NCBI GenBank assembly: GCA_905182995.1
Contig: CAJJDP010000024.1
Span: 493,785-557,784, forward strand
Length of the DNA stretch: 64,000 nt
Source: Paramecium octaurelia
Taxonomy: Eukaryota > Ciliophora > Oligohymenophorea > Peniculida > Parameciidae
Direction of reading: 5' to 3'
The notes under the pieces were generated by a model. That model ran no database searches, was not told where the DNA came from, and saw nothing but the letters and a program-made list of their open reading frames with translations. Every line of letters begins with the position of its first letter. The first letter of the stretch is position 1. Both the position numbers and the translations under genes were made by a program. Positions 58,732 to 64,000 of this stretch are shown piece after piece.

Positions 58732-60564
58732 ATGAGTAAAAATAAAGTAGATTTCAAAGCCCAGCTATTAACAAAAAATATGGAACATGACATGAGTGTG
58801 TCTCAGATTGAAGACAATGGGACTGATTATGTATTGAGATGCATCAAGGGAATGTACAGAGGGATGTTCATATATCTGAATCTAGTGGAAAATGGAGAAA
58901 CAATTGGAAGCGATGAAAGTTGCACTCTATAAATGGAGGATTGTGGATTAGAGAAAACTCATGTGAAAATTAAATATAAATATAATGAAGAATAGAAGAA
59001 AAATGGATATCACCTAACTTGTTTTGGTCCAACTCTAATAAAAATTCGTTATGATTGTCCTGCTCTCATCAAAAATAATATGGAAATAACAATTGGAAAA
59101 TAAATTTATATCATTCAGACTGTGCAAGAAGGCTTTAATGAAATATTAGAATGGCTATCAATCTATGATCTTTAAGGATTGAAGCATTTTTTTTTCGGAA
59201 ACAATATACACAATCTAAAATAGCTAAAATAGAACAAGATAGATTAATTAATCAGTTCGGTATAATCTTATAGTGCCACTCAAGATTAACTGCTTAAATT
59301 AAGAGAGGCTTATAATCATATAGATGATATCATTCTTTAAAATTATGATGCGTTCAAAATTAATTTATTGGACAAAAAGAAAAATACAATAGTCTTGCAA
59401 TTCGGGTGGTCTGGAGCAACAATTAGTTCAAAAACCCAAAGATATTAAAAACCTCCTGATATTCTGCTTAAGAAATAAGAAATCGATGATTTAGAAGAAG
59501 ACCCTGATTTTTAATTACAAATCAAATTTATCTAAGGGAAGTATTGGATTTGGGGTTCGAAGACTGACACTTACAATACGTTCTATAAATAAAATAAAGA
59601 AGAAATCAGAGTCATTTAACCTGACGATGTGATCAAATTAAATACTATTGAGTTGATAGTGTAAAGATTTAATTATGGCTTTTTTTAAGATCCTGGAACA
59701 AAGAGAACTTAAGAAGATCGATATACAATTATATAGGATTTACAAGTAAGTAGTAGAGTCCCAGTTTCATGTTATGCAATATTCGATGGTCATAATGGGA
59801 ATTCTTGTGCTAATTATATGTCCTAAAATCTAATGGATAACATAAGAGAGGATTTTAATTAAGAATAGAAGGAATTTGATCATCAAAATAAATTCTTGGC
59901 TTTCCTTTATGAGAATATTAGATCCACTTTTAAAGAAACAGACAATGACTTTTTAACTGAAATTGTCCAACCAAATGCTTCTACAGACTCAGGGTGTGTA
60001 GCTGTTGTCGTAATGATAATAGGTGATTACATTGTCAGCATAAATTGTGGTGATTCCAGAGCAATATTATCAAGATAAGGAGAAGCCATTAACTTAACCG
60101 AAGATCATAAACCAAATGCTCCTGCTGAATATGCCAGAATAAAAAAAAAAAGGGTTGATATAATTGGTGGAAGACTTGGAAATCTTGCTGTTTCTAGAGC
60201 TTTTGGAGATTTTGGTGAAAAAAAGAAATATCCAAAAAATACAATCACTTCAAAACCTGATATCAGAGTGACTACCATCGATTATAGAACTGACGAATTT
60301 ATATTGTTATGTAGTGATGGTATTATTGATGGATTCGGAGAAACATAGGAATCTGAATAGAATTTGTAATAAATATCGCCAAGTCAAAGAGTAATTGATT
60401 TTGTCAGAGATATGTACAAAGAATAATAAATTGGATTATAAGATCCTTAAGAAGCAGCATAATAAGTAGTATTAAAAGCATATTAATATAATGTCACATA
60501 TAGGAGATAATCAGATAATATCAGTTGCATGATTATAAACCTTACTAGAGGAATTGTTTTTTGA
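58732..60564 (+). CDS. FHA-domain protein phosphatase 2C
   Basis: 610 aa in one intronless frame. Residues about 43-110 form an FHA phosphopeptide-binding domain: GETIGSDESCTLQM supplies the G-x(2-3)-SD/ES core and GLEKTHVKIKY the H of the fold. A second beta-rich region (about 200-315) ends in a strand pair, possibly another FHA-like domain. From residue 326 it is a PP2C: GTKRTQEDRYTII, AIFDGHNG (metal-binding D-G), SGCVAVVVMI, CGDSRAILSRQGEAINLTED, AVSRAFGDF, ILLCSDGIIDGF and SDNISCMII. All metal-binding Asp residues I expect are present, so it should be active. The catalytic domain lacks part of the usual flap near LGNLAVSRAF. Confidence 0.93.
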
Positions 60565-61103
60565 ATTCTTAATAAATTTAATATTCATGATAATTTTATA
60601 TAATTTAATAAAGAACTCAGGAATTCTCATTCTTAATTATATAATTATTATTCTATCATAATTATGTGAATTTTTATATCAAAATAGACAATATTCTGTC
60701 AAATATTGTACCATTTTTGGTTGTTATTATTTTCTACCTTCAAAAGAGAGAGATAAATAGAAATTTAATAAACTTTATATACCAATTCAGTAAAATTTAA
60801 TTAATTTGGGCTTAGAAAAAGCAAAATTATAAGATCATTATAAAATTATCCTAAATTTATCTTTGAAAACATTTATTCTAAAAGGGTTACTCTCATTTGA
60901 GATAAAAAGGATGTATTTTAAATCATGTTTTGAGACAAAAATATTTAAGGAAATTAAGGTTTTTGTTAATAATTAATGTAGCCTAAGGAAAATAATTTAT
61001 TTCTAGACATTTAATAAATTATACTTATATTTTAATTAAGTATTGATATGATTATCTACATATGAGTTTACTTGGTTTTTATAATTTTAATAAATAAATT
61101 TGA
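60565..61103. other. 539-bp spacer, nothing recognised
   Basis: AT-rich spacer between two plus-strand genes. It holds the promoter of the next gene. I see no coding frame of note, no tRNA and no motif. Confidence 0.5.
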
Positions 61104-62976
61104 ATGAAAACCTCACTTCTTCAACTCGAGAGATCTTATGTCGAAGCGATTACAGAATTCGGGGAACATTCTTAAAAAGCCCAAGAAACACGTATCAAGC
61201 TTATTGAAATGCTTAACTAAACTGGCAGATATCTACTTTTCCAAAAGCTTAATGGGGAGAAGTATCTCTAAAGAGCTATAGAATTAACCAAAATGCTAAA
61301 TATGGAAGAACAACTTATGGTTAAATATTAAACGTATATGTATTATGCAGAGTACCTTGAAAGTAAAAAGAATTATAGTATGGCGTAAAATTTATTGATA
61401 CAGTTAATTCCTTTAGCAAAAACGAATGAAAGGAATATCATAATGATTTAAATTCAAATTCTTAATCATATAATTGAAAATGGAAGAATGTGTAACAAAA
61501 ATAATATAATACAGTTTAATGAATAATTGTTAAATTTAATGGAGGAAATTGGACTTAGTTTCTATTTATATAAGGAATTTCCAAATAAGTTTCAAATAAT
61601 CCTATTATAAGCATTATCATTCTAAGCAAAAATATACTTGAAATAAAATAAGGATAAGGAGGCAACATAGCTCTTTTTTTAGTCTTTTCATCTTTCTGAG
61701 GAGTTACTGGGATTTAATGATAAGAAAACATAAGAATATAAAAAGTAATATGAGCTATTAAGTGATAAGATCTCAGTTAATTTAGAAATTTAGAGTCAAG
61801 AAGAGGAAGAGGAAGATAAAAGACAGAAAATCCAGAATTCTCAGAAAAAAGAAGAAAAGAACATTTTATCGTTTAGGGGCAAAAATACTTACATAAACAA
61901 TTATATTATAAATGTAGATTCGGCCAGAGCGCCCAAATTAGCCAAAAAGATTGATAAGAATAAAATTGAGAAACCTATTATTAGTTAAAGAGCTCCTCCT
62001 AAGTTTAATGAATAGTAATTACAATAGTTATTCGTCTTAAAAAGCCAAATTAAAAGACCCTTGAGTTCATAAGGAGCTTCTAAAATGACAAGTCCAACTC
62101 GATGTTATTCAATATTTTCAAAGAACAATATGGACAAAATGTAAAATAGAACTCCTTCTGTAGAATAAAGCTTAATAAAATAACTGGAGACTGCCTAACC
62201 TAAAGATAGATTTAATGATCTCATAATTAACAGGCCACAATACGAAGAAGTGAGGAAATATGAAATTTTTAAAGCTACATAATAGAGAAAAAGCAAATAA
62301 ATAGCCTCCAATTATGTAATTTAGTTTATCCCTCCGTCTCATTCATCAAGGCCATAAATTAGAGAACCATCCAAAACTAACATTCTGTATAAAGTAGATA
62401 GCAAGAAATTTCCAAGTAATCCAAGCAATTAAAATATTGAAAGGTGTTCTCAAAGGAAAATTGGTACAAACGATATTTAGCCCACTCAGAGTAACATTAG
62501 ATTGGGTAGTAAAATAAATTTGACAAATGAAATTGATGAGGAAAATATTAAGTAATAGGAGGATGACAGAAATTATTCATTTGAAGAAGACCCTAACAAA
62601 GCCTTAACACATTCAGATCCAATAATAGCAAAATTTCTAGAGAAACATCCAATAGAGGTTTTAGTAGAAGCTGTTGATAGAATCAAGGCCAAAATGAAAT
62701 ACCATATCTATTATTCTAGAATGCAAAGAAACGACGTCTAATCGAATTAAAATGAGATTTAACCTATCAAATTACATCCACATACTAAACACTTAACAAG
62801 ATCAAATACATACGGACTTGAAATTCTGGATATTGTTGAAAAAAAAATATTAGAAAATGAAGCCAGCAAAGTTATAAATAAATTAATATCTCCTGCAAAT
62901 TAATTAGACTGGTATCCTATTCATTTCTATAATAAACTATTCACAGATAATGAAACTTCGAAATGGGTATTGTAGA
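61104..62976 (+). CDS. TPR-like/charged unknown protein, truncated by an assembly gap
   Basis: An intronless frame runs from ATG 61104 to the N at 62977, about 624 residues, with no stop reached; the true end is missing. Residues 1-190 are helical and resemble TPR-type repeats (YLLFQKLNGEKYLQRAIEL; YMYYAEYLESKKNYSMAQNL; IYLKQNKDKEATQLFFQSF). A long Lys/Glu- and Ser/Pro-rich linker follows (SQEEEEEDKRQKIQNSQKK; then RAPPKFNEQQLQQL). Near residue 510 there is a conserved-looking helix FLEKHPIEVLVEAVDRIKAK, with LDWYPIHFYNKLF near the break. A scaffold role is possible; the family is not recognised. Confidence 0.75.
61635..62657 (+). repeat. first copy of a 1023-bp exact duplication
   Basis: This stretch is identical, as far as I can compare by eye, to 62978-64000; the offset is 1343 bp throughout. 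It lies within the coding frame of the gene starting at 61104. Confidence 0.9.
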
Positions 62977-64000
62977 NTACTTGAAATAAAATAAGGATAA
63001 GGAGGCAACATAGCTCTTTTTTTAGTCTTTTCATCTTTCTGAGGAGTTACTGGGATTTAATGATAAGAAAACATAAGAATATAAAAAGTAATATGAGCTA
63101 TTAAGTGATAAGATCTCAGTTAATTTAGAAATTTAGAGTCAAGAAGAGGAAGAGGAAGATAAAAGACAGAAAATCCAGAATTCTCAGAAAAAAGAAGAAA
63201 AGAACATTTTATCGTTTAGGGGCAAAAATACTTACATAAACAATTATATTATAAATGTAGATTCGGCCAGAGCGCCCAAATTAGCCAAAAAGATTGATAA
63301 GAATAAAATTGAGAAACCTATTATTAGTTAAAGAGCTCCTCCTAAGTTTAATGAATAGTAATTACAATAGTTATTCGTCTTAAAAAGCCAAATTAAAAGA
63401 CCCTTGAGTTCATAAGGAGCTTCTAAAATGACAAGTCCAACTCGATGTTATTCAATATTTTCAAAGAACAATATGGACAAAATGTAAAATAGAACTCCTT
63501 CTGTAGAATAAAGCTTAATAAAATAACTGGAGACTGCCTAACCTAAAGATAGATTTAATGATCTCATAATTAACAGGCCACAATACGAAGAAGTGAGGAA
63601 ATATGAAATTTTTAAAGCTACATAATAGAGAAAAAGCAAATAAATAGCCTCCAATTATGTAATTTAGTTTATCCCTCCGTCTCATTCATCAAGGCCATAA
63701 ATTAGAGAACCATCCAAAACTAACATTCTGTATAAAGTAGATAGCAAGAAATTTCCAAGTAATCCAAGCAATTAAAATATTGAAAGGTGTTCTCAAAGGA
63801 AAATTGGTACAAACGATATTTAGCCCACTCAGAGTAACATTAGATTGGGTAGTAAAATAAATTTGACAAATGAAATTGATGAGGAAAATATTAAGTAATA
63901 GGAGGATGACAGAAATTATTCATTTGAAGAAGACCCTAACAAAGCCTTAACACATTCAGATCCAATAATAGCAAAATTTCTAGAGAAACATCCAATAGAG
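62977..64000 (+). repeat. N plus second copy of 61635-62657 (probable misassembly)
   Basis: A single N at 62977 is followed by an exact repeat of 61635-62657 up to the window end. The copy starts in mid-gene, in a different reading frame (offset 1343, not a multiple of three), and stays open. Two overlapping contigs joined without collapsing their overlap explain this best. The sequence between the true end of the first contig and this copy is not real genomic adjacency. Confidence 0.9.

Noticed and set aside
1-64000. Standard genetic code with dozens of short bacterial-like genes
   Set aside because: Known families (Ku70, PreP, HECT, CBP80, EF-Ts) are only continuous when TAA/TAG encode Gln and tiny introns are removed.

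Overview
The window is nuclear DNA of a ciliate, almost certainly the macronuclear genome of a Paramecium (P. tetraurelia-like). Four things show this. TAA and TAG are read as glutamine throughout, so real genes look shattered under the standard code, and only TGA ends proteins. About 55 spliceosomal introns can be placed, all 19-35 nt long, GT(A)...AG, and each restores a reading frame. The DNA is AT-rich with very short intergenic spaces (18-350 bp in most places). The encoded families are typical ciliate ones. All CDS coordinates below include introns; protein lengths were obtained by removing the introns and checking that the remainder divides by three.

Layout. 1-17.3 kb, minus strand: a CSPP1-like Gln-rich coiled-coil protein, a giant HUWE1/UPL1-type HECT ubiquitin ligase (3377 aa), a large unknown protein with a C-terminal glycine-zipper segment, and mitochondrial elongation factor Ts. 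17.6-25.1 kb, plus strand: a small membrane-anchored unknown, an E2F partner (DP), an HTH protein, Ku70 with an RG-rich tail, a YANK-like kinase and elongin C. 25.1-28.1 kb, minus: a PB1/coiled-coil protein, a DHHC palmitoyltransferase and a broken ORF. 28.2-30.0 kb, plus: a Cys-rich multipass membrane protein. 30.5-33.7 kb, minus: cap-binding subunit CBP80 and a C2-like protein. 33.8-36.7 kb, plus: a 945-aa coiled coil. 37.1-42.5 kb, minus: a CDCA7-type zinc-finger protein, an MFS transporter and an unknown. 42.9-48.8 kb: a decayed LRR gene, a RING-CH membrane E3, a GSK3-like kinase, a coiled-coil gene and a decayed MGRN1-like RING gene. 48.8-55.6 kb, minus: a secreted lectin-like repeat protein, a decayed CXC-domain relic and the mitochondrial presequence protease. 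56.4-63 kb, plus: a ciliate-family membrane protein, an FHA-PP2C phosphatase and a TPR-like gene cut by an assembly gap.

Function. There are no operons and no mobile, phage or CRISPR elements. The genes are ordinary eukaryotic housekeeping and signalling genes: ubiquitin ligation (HECT, RING-CH, elongin C), RNA cap binding, mitochondrial translation and peptide turnover, phosphorylation (two kinases, one phosphatase), DNA repair and programmed genome rearrangement (Ku70), and cell-cycle or chromatin control (DP, CDCA7-like). Several spaces hold gene relics, as expected after the whole-genome duplications known in the P. aurelia group. The last 1023 bases exactly repeat bases 61635-62657 after a single N, which is almost certainly an assembly artefact.
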